NCBI GenBank assembly: GCA_963701675.1
Contig: OY969623.1
Span: 2,728,001 to 2,792,000, forward strand
Length of the DNA stretch: 64,000 nucleotides
DNA from: G963701675 sp963701675
Lineage (GTDB): Bacteria > Planctomycetota > Planctomycetia > Gemmatales > Gemmataceae
Direction of reading: 5' to 3'
Below the pieces are notes generated by a model. The model was not told the origin of the DNA, did not search any database, and saw only the letters and a list, made by a program, of their open reading frames with translations. Below are positions 1 to 8,015 of this stretch, piece after piece. The first letter of the stretch is position 1. Each line of letters starts with the position of its first letter. The position numbers were made by a program, and so were the translations under genes.

Positions 1-2543
1 CGAAACTCGGACCGGGTCGGGAACTCGGCTTCCAGTTGTTTACGAATGGCGAGCGCTTCACCGTGGGCGGTTTCCGCTTCGTCCGTTCGACCCTCGGCCG
101 CGAGGAGCTTACCGAGCCAGCTGTAAGTCGCCGCCAGCCCGCGGCGGAATTCGGGCCGGGTCGGGAAGTCGGCCGCCAGTTTTTGGCGAATGGCCAGCGC
201 GTCGGCATAGGCTGCTTCTGCGTCCTTTTTCCGCCCAAAAGAATGGAGGTACTGGCCCAGCATATCGTGGCTCTCTGCAACGTCGTGGCAAAATTCGGGA
301 CGTATGGGGAAATCAGCGGCGAGTTGCCGGCGAATATCCAGTGCCGTTCTGTAGCTTGTCTCCGCTTCTTCCAATCGGCCCATAGCATAAAGCATCTGAC
401 CCGCGGTGTGGTGACTGGCGGCGAGGTTTTGCCGAAATTCGGGCCGCGTTGGGAAGTCAGCGGCTAGTTGCTTGCGAATTGCCAATGCTTCCGCATGGGC
501 GGATTCCGCATTCTTCAGCTGTCCGGTGGTCCGGAAAAGCTGTCCGCGGCTGTATTGAATTCCCGCCATTAGTTGACGAAATTCGGTATTGGCCGGGAAG
601 TCGGCCAATAGTCGCTGTTCAATTGCGAGCGCATCGTTGTAGCGCTCTTCCGCTTCTTTGAACCGGAATGTTGCTAGGAACACATTTGCTAGACCCAGGT
701 GACTCTTGACGGAGTCGTGACGAATATCATGGCGGGTCGGGAAGTCGGCCGCGAGATCATTCATAAGGCCTAAAGCGGAAGTGTACGCAGTCTCGGCTTC
801 GCGCAGCCGACCGGTATCCTGCATCAACCTTCCAAGTCCCCAGTAGGTGCTGGCGAGATTGTAGCGGATGCCGGCGCTGGCGGGGACCTCGGTAATCAAC
901 TGCTGATATGACGCCAGAGCCAGCCGGAAGGAGGCTTCGGCGTTCTTTTCGTCGCCGAGCCGGCGCTGCACATGACCCACTCGGACATGGCCTTCGGCAC
1001 GCACGGCACGTCTTTCGGCTTCTTCGCCAGGCAACGCGGCAAACTCTTCGTACTGCTGCTGGATTTCGCGCAAGAAGCGGCGGTTCTCTTCGGTCAAGAC
1101 CGTCTGCCCTGCCAGCTGCTGCTCGACCATGTCGTCGGTTAGCTTGCGAAGAGCGCCCATCGCGATTGTTCGCGCCTGCGTCTCCGCTTGCAACGCCATG
1201 TCTTTCTTGTCGCGTTCCTGCGCCGTCTGCCGTCGTTCCTGGTCGACGGTAATCAAACCGATGACCAAGCCCACGAGAGCCGTTAGAAGCAACGCAGCAG
1301 CACTCGCGGTGAGTGTCCGATGTCGCCGCAGCCAGCGACGAAATCTCGTTCGCCATGGCTCCGGATACGCCGTGACCGGTTCATCTGCGAGCCAGTGTTC
1401 TACGTCGGCCGCCAAATCGAGTGTGGTTGCGTATCGGTCGGCAGGAAGGAGCGCCATTGCCTTCCGGCTGATCGCATCAAGAGCAGCAGGAGTGTCGGCC
1501 TTAACCTCTCTTGGAGCAGAGAAATGGCCGTGTTCGACTTTGTTAAGCAAATCCTGAGCGTCCGTCCCGACGAAGGGAGGCTTGCCGGTCAGCAGCACAT
1601 ACAACGTCGCGCCAAGACTATACACGTCGCTGGCGAGCCCCATTTCGCCAATGCGCCCACCGGCCTGCTCCGGACTCATGTAGACTGGAGTTCCGACGAA
1701 CGTCCCGGCGCGCGTTTCAGCCACGCCGCTACCCGAACTTGGCCGAAGGAGTTGGCCATCTCCTTCAGATGACGTGCAAACACTTCCTAGAGCCTTGGCA
1801 AGGCCCCAGTCCACTACCAAGGTCTCGCCATATTTTCCAAGCATGACGTTGCTTGGTTTAAGATCGCGATGCAGTACGCCGCGGCTATGGGCGTAGGCGA
1901 CGGCATTGCACACGTCGATGAACCGGCGCAACAATTGTCGAAATTCCAGGCTCCGTTCGCCGGGATCGCGACCGGGGCGTTCTGCCTCGTGAAATCGTTT
2001 GATCGCTTCGCCCAGGTTGTCGCCTTGTATGAACCGCATGGCATAGAATGGTCGCCCATCGGAATACTGGCCCAGGCCGTACACGGGCACCACGCCGGGG
2101 TGCTCTAGCCGGCCGGTGATTTCCGCCTCCAACAGGAATCGTCCCCGGCTCGTTGCATCGTCGGCAAACTCCGCCTGAATTTCTTTTAGAGCGACTTCGC
2201 GGTGCAGCTCGGTGTCCTCTGCAACATACACCGCCCCTAAACCACCGCTGGCGTGCAGCCGAAGGCTACGATAACGCATCGGCACGGCCGTCGTTTTGTG
2301 AACGATGTCTGCGGATTCCCCGCCTCGAAGTTCTGGCGGGGCAGTGTCGATTTGGGGTCCGGTTGATTCTCCATTAAAGACGAGGAGCGGCTCATTCGGC
2401 TCACCGAATGGTGGGAGATCGTCAAGTATCCCCTGGCAGCTTTCGCAGCCCTCCAGGTGGTCACTTATTGCCGCGGCCTCGATCTCACCCAGCAGGTTCT
2501 CCTGGAAGAGCCTCAACCGATCGGTCGATGGATGATCGCTCAT
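1..2543 (-). CDS. Ser/Thr protein kinase with zinc finger and TPR-like repeats (partial, C-terminus outside window)
   Basis: This is a membrane-anchored serine/threonine kinase; at least 847 codons are present and the stop lies left of the window. The N-terminus has an anti-sigma-type zinc motif HLEGCESC (residues 29-36, HxxxCxxC). The kinase domain follows: a glycine loop ASGGLGAV (98-105), the ATP lysine in ALKEI (about 120), the catalytic loop HRDLKPSN (about 225) and DWG in place of DFG (about 245). A proline-rich linker and one membrane helix near residue 425 precede 42-residue repeats containing AADFPTRPEFR, which are visible as 126-bp repeats in the DNA. The ATG is 16 bases after the sigma factor stop, so the two form an operon. 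The pairing implies that the kinase or its zinc finger regulates the sigma factor. The kinase call is firm; the ligand is unknown. Confidence 0.93.
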   Translation of the reverse strand, partial: MSDHPSTDRLRLFQENLLGEIEAAAISDHLEGCESCQGILDDLPPFGEPNEPLLVFNGESTGPQIDTAPPELRGGESADIVHKTTAVPMRYRSLRLHASGGLGAVYVAEDTELHREVALKEIQAEFADDATSRGRFLLEAEITGRLEHPGVVPVYGLGQYSDGRPFYAMRFIQGDNLGEAIKRFHEAERPGRDPGERSLEFRQLLRRFIDVCNAVAYAHSRGVLHRDLKPSNVMLGKYGETLVVDWGLAKALGSVCTSSEGDGQLLRPSSGSGVAETRAGTFVGTPVYMSPEQAGGRIGEMGLASDVYSLGATLYVLLTGKPPFVGTDAQDLLNKVEHGHFSAPREVKADTPAALDAISRKAMALLPADRYATTLDLAADVEHWLADEPVTAYPEPWRTRFRRWLRRHRTLTASAAALLLTALVGLVIGLITVDQERRQTAQERDKKDMALQAETQARTIAMGALRKLTDDMVEQQLAGQTVLTEENRRFLREIQQQYEEFAALPGEEAERRAVRAEGHVRVGHVQRRLGDEKNAEASFRLALASYQQLITEVPASAGIRYNLASTYWGLGRLMQDTGRLREAETAYTSALGLMNDLAADFPTRHDIRHDSVKSHLGLANVFLATFRFKEAEERYNDALAIEQRLLADFPANTEFRQLMAGIQYSRGQLFRTTGQLKNAESAHAEALAIRKQLAADFPTRPEFRQNLAASHHTAGQMLYAMGRLEEAETSYRTALDIRRQLAADFPIRPEFCHDVAESHDMLGQYLHSFGRKKDAEAAYADALAIRQKLAADFPTRPEFRRGLAATYSWLGKLLAAEGRTDEAETAHGEALAIRKQLEAEFPTRSEF

Positions 2544-2559
2544 GACACAACACCCGTGT

Positions 2560-3168
2560 TTATGATTGTTCTCTAAGCCGCTCGACTTCTTCGCGAATGG
2601 CGGCTGCGACGCGACTTTTGTTTTGATGGACAAGTCCGAGGTTAATGCCGAGTTCCTGGGCCACGTATTTTCCCTTGCGGTACGCCAATGCGGTCTGCTC
2701 AAAGCACTGCCACTTAATGGATGCTTCACCGAACGTAGCCTTCACGCGCTCGGTCGCTTTTTCGACCATTGCGGCCAGGCATTCTTCCGCATTCGACGCT
2801 TCGGTGGGAGCGGGCAACTCATGAAGCGCCCCTAATACGCTCGATTGCCCCGTTCCTTTGACGAATGTCCTTGCCCGTATCTCGTGAAACGTTTGGACCT
2901 GGCTGAAACAGACCCGCCACAACCAGCCGCGGTACTTCCGCCGAGAATCGTAGACCCAGCCGCTTTGCATTGACTGAACGATCTTGACCAGCACCATCGA
3001 GACGACTTCGTCGAGGTCGTCGCCGCTGACGCCAGCCGACGCGCACCAACCTCGAATCTTGGGGGCGTAGGTCTGCCAATACCGCTGCCAGGCGTCCGTG
3101 TTCCCCTGATCGCGGATGTGATCCATCAGGGATTGGCGTGTGCGGCTGTCGTCGCCCGTGGGCGTCAT
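2560..3168 (-). CDS. ECF-type RNA polymerase sigma factor
   Basis: This is a 202-residue extracytoplasmic-function sigma factor that would redirect RNA polymerase to a small regulon. The region 2 pattern (DEVVSMVLVKIVQSM, then a WLWRVCFSQVQ segment) and a C-terminal region 4 helix-turn-helix (AQELGINLGLVHQNKSRV) are visible. The frame is open further upstream to 3402. The ATG at 3168 was chosen because it opens a compact sigma domain and has AGGG eight bases before it. The gene is translationally close to the downstream kinase and divergent from the XRE gene at 3430. Planctomycetes carry many such sigma/kinase pairs (established for the phylum). The target promoters are unknown. Confidence 0.85.
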   Translation of the reverse strand: MTPTGDDSRTRQSLMDHIRDQGNTDAWQRYWQTYAPKIRGWCASAGVSGDDLDEVVSMVLVKIVQSMQSGWVYDSRRKYRGWLWRVCFSQVQTFHEIRARTFVKGTGQSSVLGALHELPAPTEASNAEECLAAMVEKATERVKATFGEASIKWQCFEQTALAYRKGKYVAQELGINLGLVHQNKSRVAAAIREEVERLREQS

Positions 3169-3429
3169 GAGGTTGCCCTGTGAGGCAAAAGCCGGAACGG
3201 TTTGCAGGAAGAATCCGGGGGAGAGCCTATGGGCCGACGTTCGTATCGCAAATAATCGGTCGGCCGTCCCGCAAGCGGCGGAACGATTTTCGAGCCATTC
3301 TACGGCGGGAGAATCCTGGCAGCCAGTCGGCCCACTGCATTGATGCGACCGTCCGTCCCCACGGTTCCTGATAATTGTCGTCTGACACTTAACTCGTGTC
3401 AAGAGGCAGCGATTTTATGATCGGTGCCG

Positions 3430-3670
3430 ATGGCGACCAAGTCACAGCATTCGCGGGCGTACAGGCGTGTACCGGCCCTCCTGCGCATTGCGTGAGGAAG
3501 CCGGATTGACCCAGCGGGAGCTGGGAAAGCTGCTCAAGCGGCCCCAAAGCTGGATCTACAACTGCGAAACCGCGAACCGCCGCGTCGATGTCACAGAGTT
3601 CATCTCCTGGGCCGAGGCTTGCAAGTCCGATCCGCATTCCGCCGTGTCGCGGCTACTTCACGGGAAGTAA
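3430..3670 (+). pseudogene. XRE-family HTH regulator with a one-base frameshift
   Basis: Two frames together encode a compact DNA-binding protein of about 79 residues. The first frame, from ATG 3430, reads MATKSQHSRAYRRVPALLR and then hits a stop. The second continues LREEAGLTQRELGKLLKRP and the rest of an XRE helix-turn-helix. Removing one base near 3487 joins them perfectly. The family binds operators as dimers and often controls mobile elements. The gene is divergent from the sigma factor. The shift may be a sequencing insertion, because two other genes in the window show the same +1 type. If the shift is real, only a 67-residue product from GTG 3467 could be made, still with most of the HTH. 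Confidence 0.7.
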
Positions 3671-4367
3671 GACGAGATTCTCCAGTGTATTAAGGGCCGT
3701 GCTAAGGCGAGAGTCCCAATACCCGGCAGCCACCGGCGCCACATTCCGACGACACCTTAAAGCTCAGACTTCCAAAAATCCGCCACTTTTTTTTGTCAGG
3801 ATTTCCCAACGAGCGGGTAAATCTCTTGCGAGCTTGAAGCCGCGCCGAAAGCGGCTGCGAGATGCAGTCAAGGCATCCCCGAAACTATGGAGGATCACAT
3901 CATGGGCAGAGCCTAAGGAGTGAAAGAGATGATCCAAGAGTGCGAATGACAGCTACCGTCACCGGGTGTCCGAAGATTTCGGGCTGCCCTGGGGACAAGA
4001 TTTCCAGCCGGCACTCAAGAGGTGCACATCTCCTCATTCAAATGACCACTGTTCTACGGTATCTGTCTTAGGGCCCTGGCAAACTCTTTCGACGGCTGGC
4101 ACGTTGTTTCGTCATTGATCTCTTGCTTTTCGACCCGGCGCTGAACGATCACACATCACAGTCTCCCATTGCCGAGCGGCAGAGCCGTGGCAACTCCCAA
4201 GCGAACAACTCGGACGCGTAACGCCGCCGATTTGCATGTGCCGGTGCGCGTAGCGGCACACCGTTGCGCGGTCAACAAGGGAGTGTTGCGCGGTCAGCGC
4301 AACGTTTTGCAATCGCCAGCTTCGACTTGCTAAGCTTGCCCTCGGAAATGGGAATGGAGCAAAACCG
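3671..4367. other. Intergenic region with no convincing gene
   Basis: About 700 bases separate the HTH gene from the rightward transfer operon. The short open frames here have no family resemblance and no good ribosome sites. The only clear structure is near the right end, described separately at 4263-4303. The left boundary of the island may lie here, but no copy of the tRNA-Pro fragment was seen. Confidence 0.5.
4263..4303. promoter_or_regulatory. Paired 12-mer and palindrome upstream of the transfer operon (operator candidate)
   Basis: The 12-mer GTTGCGCGGTCA occurs at 4263-4274 and 4285-4296, 22 bases apart (two helical turns). The second copy also forms a palindrome, GTTGCGC-ggtca-GCGCAAC (4285-4303). 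It lies 65 bases before the first operon ATG. This spacing suits cooperative repressor binding, but no regulator has been assigned. Confidence 0.5.
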
Positions 4368-5474
4368 ATGCAAAAGAAGGAGACCTATGGACGGCTAAAG
4401 CCGGATGCCGTGCGGGACATCGCATCCGGCGAAGGATTCCCGACGGTACGAAGGCTCTTTCGGTGGATGCGGCAGCAATCTCCACCGCTCAGAGGGAGCG
4501 AGCATGATTATGTGCGGCTTAAGAAACGGGGGGCCGTGCCTTGGAGTCTGCTTGAGGCGCTGGTCGGATACATGGCTGCGAAACGAAACCGCCGCTTCGG
4601 CGTGGACAGCATCGCCGAGCGGGCTGAGCCTCCAGACCAGCCCTCCAAGAAGCCGGGTCTTGATCCCTGGGAGTGGAGCTGGGCGCGGATTTACGAGAAG
4701 CTCACCGCCCCGCTGCAACTGCCGGAAGAGACGTTTTGCCGGGATGAGAAAGACCTCGACCTGGCGGCCTCGCTGGGCATGCAATGCGTGGGCCGGCACC
4801 ACGCCGCTCACGGGGCGAAGCTCACCGACGGCGACGCCGAGCGGCTGGGCGAAAAGATGATGGGCCGCAGCCGCAATGAATACGGCCGCTGGCTCCGTGG
4901 ACTGTGGGAAGTGGACAACCGGGCGGTACTCTTCTTGGTCATGCGGATCGGCAAGGGTGACGCGATTGTCAATGAGCGGCTCGGCGTCATGGCCAGCGTT
5001 CCACTCAGGCGAGCCGTGTATCAGCGTTTTCGCAACGGCGAGATCGAGGATTCGGAATTCACGGTGGAGGATTTCGAGTCGCCGAGCAACTACGTCAACG
5101 TGCACATGGCGGCGCAAAGCGAAGTGGACGGGCTGCGGCGGAAAGCCAGGCTTAGCCTCTGGCAGTTGCACATCTTTCTCTACCAGCTTGCCATGATCGT
5201 GCCGGACCAGGTGCGCGGCAGCGTCGCGCCATGCTTCGTCGCGCTCGGCGGCACGGCGGAGAACGAGACGCGGATGAAAACGCACGGTTTCGAAGCGGTC
5301 GGCACGGCAACGCCGCGAACCAGCAAGCAATTGTGGGAATTGAAGCCCGCCGAGGCCCGGCGAAAGAAAACGAAGGCACTCTCCCTTATCTCGCAGTACG
5401 ACTTGGTGTGGGTGATGCTGAGGCGCTATCAGGCACTGTTCGCCGAAGAACGGCGGGTGCTGAATCTCGAATGA
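4368..5474 (+). CDS. Hypothetical protein, first gene of transfer-type operon
   Basis: This is a 368-residue soluble protein of unrecognised family. It has no signal peptide, membrane helix or Walker motif. The N-terminal 90 residues are basic (GRLKPDAVRDIASGEGFPT, then a stretch of RWMRQQ and RLKKRG) and could be a DNA-binding segment. The rest is mixed alpha/beta with a tryptophan-rich middle (DPWEWSWARIYEKL). It starts a run of same-strand genes that includes ParB-like and coupling-protein genes. By position it could be a replication or transfer-control protein, but this is only inference. The opposite strand also has a long open frame (311 residues), which is a shadow of GC-biased codons. 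Confidence 0.6.
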   Translation: MQKKETYGRLKPDAVRDIASGEGFPTVRRLFRWMRQQSPPLRGSEHDYVRLKKRGAVPWSLLEALVGYMAAKRNRRFGVDSIAERAEPPDQPSKKPGLDPWEWSWARIYEKLTAPLQLPEETFCRDEKDLDLAASLGMQCVGRHHAAHGAKLTDGDAERLGEKMMGRSRNEYGRWLRGLWEVDNRAVLFLVMRIGKGDAIVNERLGVMASVPLRRAVYQRFRNGEIEDSEFTVEDFESPSNYVNVHMAAQSEVDGLRRKARLSLWQLHIFLYQLAMIVPDQVRGSVAPCFVALGGTAENETRMKTHGFEAVGTATPRTSKQLWELKPAEARRKKTKALSLISQYDLVWVMLRRYQALFAEERRVLNLE

Positions 5475-5537
5475 TTATAGTCTGCGGGTGTTTCGCAGAC
5501 GTGACCGGAGGATTGTTTTTCAAGAAAGGTACGGAAC

Positions 5538-5756
5538 ATGGTAATTCCATGGGTTGGTTTGGGGAGCGCCGTAGCGGCCGCATTGGGACTCTTTGGCCTC
5601 TACTGGTACGACAACTTAGGCAAGGACGACAAGGAAAAAGCCGACCGGATGGCGGAGGGCTACGCCAAGCAGCTTTATGGCGTGGGAGTGAATGCACTGA
5701 CCGGACAGCAGCTATCGCATGTGCGGCGGCTCGTGGAAAACCAGTTTGCCGCATAG
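5538..5756 (+). CDS. Small single-pass membrane protein
   Basis: This is a 72-residue protein with an N-terminal hydrophobic helix (VIPWVGLGSAVAAALGLFGL) followed by a charged cytoplasmic-type tail (KDDKEKADRM) ending in a short helix. GAAAGG stands about eight bases before the ATG. It lies 63 bases after the preceding gene and just before the perfect palindrome at 5780. Small membrane proteins of this kind are common in conjugation operons. The function is unknown. Confidence 0.6.
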   Translation: MVIPWVGLGSAVAAALGLFGLYWYDNLGKDDKEKADRMAEGYAKQLYGVGVNALTGQQLSHVRRLVENQFAA

Positions 5757-5779
5757 GCCGACGCACTTCCCGTGGACTG

Positions 5780-5812
5780 ACGCCGGGACAGGCAGCGTGC
5801 CTGTCCCGGCGT
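5780..5812. repeat. Perfect 33-bp palindrome (15-bp arms, 3-base loop) upstream of the parB-like gene
   Basis: The arms ACGCCGGGACAGGCA and TGCCTGTCCCGGCGT are exact complements around the loop GCG. The site ends 18 bases before the parB-like ATG. No T-run follows (GTTGAAAAAG), so it is not a typical Rho-independent terminator. It could be an mRNA attenuator or processing hairpin, or a centromere or operator site for the adjacent ParB-like protein. Confidence 0.85.
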
Positions 5813-5830
5813 TGAAAAAGTGAGAGACAC

Positions 5831-6622
5831 ATGCAACCCGCAACTTATGAACGATGGCCGGTCGAGAGGCTTGTCGTCACGAGCAACGTCAGGAAGCACT
5901 TCGACGACGAAAGCCTGCGGCAGCACGGGGAGAGCCTGAAGCAAGACGGACAGCTACGGGCATTGCTGGTCCTCAAAGACGGCACGCTGGTCGGGGGCGA
6001 AAGAACGCTGCGGGCGGCCAAGCTCGCGGGCCTTACGCATGTGGACGTGAAGATTGTCGACGGTGACATCACGCCGAGCGAACTCAAGAAGCTGCAACTT
6101 GTCGAAAATCTGATGCGGGAGGATTTGAGAGACGCCGAGGTATACCTCGCCTGCAAGGAACTAATAGTGATGCATCCCGAGTGGCTCAAGAAAGATTTGA
6201 TGCATGAGTTGCATTTCGATCCGTCGATGGCAACCCGGATATTCGCGGTCGATGAACTGATCCCGGAGGCGAAAGAGGCGTTCTTGAACGGAGCGTTCGG
6301 ATTCTCCAAAGCCTATGCAATTGCGAAGGGTGGAACGGAGAACCAGCAACGCAAGCTTGCCCAAGTCCTGGCCGGTTTGTCGCGTGAGGAAGTGGAACGT
6401 GAGGCCAGGAAACACAGCGACACGAAGGCGGCGGTCAAGCTGTCGCGGATAAAGATTGTCCTCGCCGACGGAGCGAGCGTGGTGGTAAGCGGCAAAACAC
6501 TGTCGATGACGGAACTCGTCGGGCTCTTGTCGGAGACGTTGAAGGAAGCGCGGAAGGCGGCGGCGCGGTATGACGTGAAAACCTTTATCGCCATGATGAA
6601 GGACAAAGCCAAGGCCGGATGA
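5831..6622 (+). CDS. ParB/Srx-fold partition-like DNA-binding protein
   Basis: This is a 263-residue protein with a ParB N-terminal domain. It opens with PVERLVVTSNVRKHFDDESL, carries the arginine box as VGGERTLRAAKLAG (GERxLRAA), and has a QLVENLMREDLRDAE motif. A helical, HTH-like middle (SREEVEREARKHSDTKAA) follows. This fold binds CTP and centromere-like DNA in classical ParB, or acts as a nuclease/regulator in plasmid relatives (family knowledge). There is no ParA next to it; the only ParA is at 25.5-26.5 kb. It sits in the transfer operon, directly after a perfect palindrome that may be its site, so it may regulate transfer instead of segregating DNA. Confidence 0.8.
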   Translation: MQPATYERWPVERLVVTSNVRKHFDDESLRQHGESLKQDGQLRALLVLKDGTLVGGERTLRAAKLAGLTHVDVKIVDGDITPSELKKLQLVENLMREDLRDAEVYLACKELIVMHPEWLKKDLMHELHFDPSMATRIFAVDELIPEAKEAFLNGAFGFSKAYAIAKGGTENQQRKLAQVLAGLSREEVEREARKHSDTKAAVKLSRIKIVLADGASVVVSGKTLSMTELVGLLSETLKEARKAAARYDVKTFIAMMKDKAKAG

Positions 6623-6671
6623 TGTGACGGAGTGAGTAAGCGGGGCCTGAACAGTCAGGAGGCGTAAGCCC

Positions 6672-7979
6672 ATGTTTTCGATTAATGGTAACGCATCACA
6701 CGAGCACGGATTACTGCTTGGCTGGGAGCAACATGGCGATGATGATTTTGGCTTTTTGCCTCGGTCATCCTCACATCTGAGGAGCGTCACGTACAGCGGT
6801 GATGGTCATCTCATGACCTGTGCACCAACGGGCATGGGCAAAGGCCGGGGCGTGCTCATTCCAAATTCTCTTCTCTACCGCGGGCCGCTGATTGCCATCG
6901 ACCCCAAGGGCGAACTGTCTCAAGTCGCCGGCCGCCAGCGGCAGCGGATGGGCGACAGAGTGGTCATCCTCGATCCGTGGCACATTGTCACCCAAGCAAG
7001 CGACGGGCTTAATCCGCTCGACATTTTAAGTTTGCCGGGTGCAAGCAACGACAGCGACGCCGAGATGCTGGCCTCGCTTCTCTCGGATGGCCACGAATCC
7101 AGCGACAATCCATTCTGGCACGACACGGGCACGGGGATCGTGAGCGGTCTCATCGCCCATATCGGCTCCAGCTACTCGCCTTCGGAGCGGCACCTCGGAC
7201 AAATGCGGAATTGGCTTTACCAGCAGGACATGGATATGGCCATCGCTAGGGCCTTGGATCAGCGGAGCGTCAAGAGTCGATTAGCGTGGGATAAATTCAT
7301 TGCTTACCTCGCGGCTCCTCCGCACGAGACACGGCCTTGCATCCATGCGACGGCGTGCACCTATGTGAATACGCTGGGGAGCCCCGAAGTCGCGGCCGCG
7401 CTCAAAGCGACGACGTTTCGGCTGCATGACGTGGTGGAAGGCAGGCCGCTCAGCATTTTCATTGTGATTCCGCCGGAGAAGCTTGAGTCGCATCGGGCGC
7501 TGCTTCGGCTGTGGGTCGGAACGCTGTTGACGGCCGTGATCCGAAGAAAACACATTCCGCAAAAGCGGACGCTCTTCCTGATTGATGAGTGTGCCCAGCT
7601 TGGCACGCTGCCCGCGCTTCGCCAAGCGGTGACGCTGCTTCGCGGATCGGGCCTGCAAATATGGTCCATCTGGCAGGATTTCAGTCAGCTTAGGCTTCTC
7701 TACCCCAACGATTGGCAGACGATGGTCAACAACTCGGCCGTGCTGCAGGTGTTCGGGATCAACAACAACTTGATGGCTAAGGAATGGTCGGAGTTGCTCG
7801 GAAAAGAACCGGCCGAGCTACTCGACATGCAGCCGCATGAGGCCGCCATCTGCATGCATGGGGCACGCACCCGCATCTGCCGGCGGCCGGACTATCTCAC
7901 GGACGCTCTCTTTGCTGGCATGTATGACGCGAACCAACGTTTCGCGTTGAACGGACGGGCGGGGCCGGGACGGCGATGA
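6672..7979 (+). CDS. VirD4/TraG-family type IV coupling protein ATPase
   Basis: This is a 435-residue AAA+ ATPase of the conjugative coupling family. A Walker A, APTGMGKGRG, lies near residue 55, and a GPLIAIDPKGEL segment typical of VirD4 follows. Walker B is RTLFLIDECAQLG near residue 300, and the later block GLQIWSIWQDFSQL is the family's sensor region. Usual VirD4 proteins have N-terminal membrane helices, which this one lacks. It may use the small membrane proteins encoded nearby as its anchor (inference). AGGAGG stands nine bases before the ATG. In the family, the protein powers DNA or protein delivery to a type IV secretion channel. No VirB channel genes are visible here. Confidence 0.85.
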   Translation: MFSINGNASHEHGLLLGWEQHGDDDFGFLPRSSSHLRSVTYSGDGHLMTCAPTGMGKGRGVLIPNSLLYRGPLIAIDPKGELSQVAGRQRQRMGDRVVILDPWHIVTQASDGLNPLDILSLPGASNDSDAEMLASLLSDGHESSDNPFWHDTGTGIVSGLIAHIGSSYSPSERHLGQMRNWLYQQDMDMAIARALDQRSVKSRLAWDKFIAYLAAPPHETRPCIHATACTYVNTLGSPEVAAALKATTFRLHDVVEGRPLSIFIVIPPEKLESHRALLRLWVGTLLTAVIRRKHIPQKRTLFLIDECAQLGTLPALRQAVTLLRGSGLQIWSIWQDFSQLRLLYPNDWQTMVNNSAVLQVFGINNNLMAKEWSELLGKEPAELLDMQPHEAAICMHGARTRICRRPDYLTDALFAGMYDANQRFALNGRAGPGRR

Positions 7980-8015
7980 GGCACGTGTGCTTCGAGGAAA
8001 TAAAGAGGTCGAGCC

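Noticed and set aside
4395..5330. 311-residue open frame on the minus strand
   Set aside because: It is a shadow of the 368-residue gene; its Arg/His-rich composition is typical of antisense GC-rich frames and it has no ribosome site.
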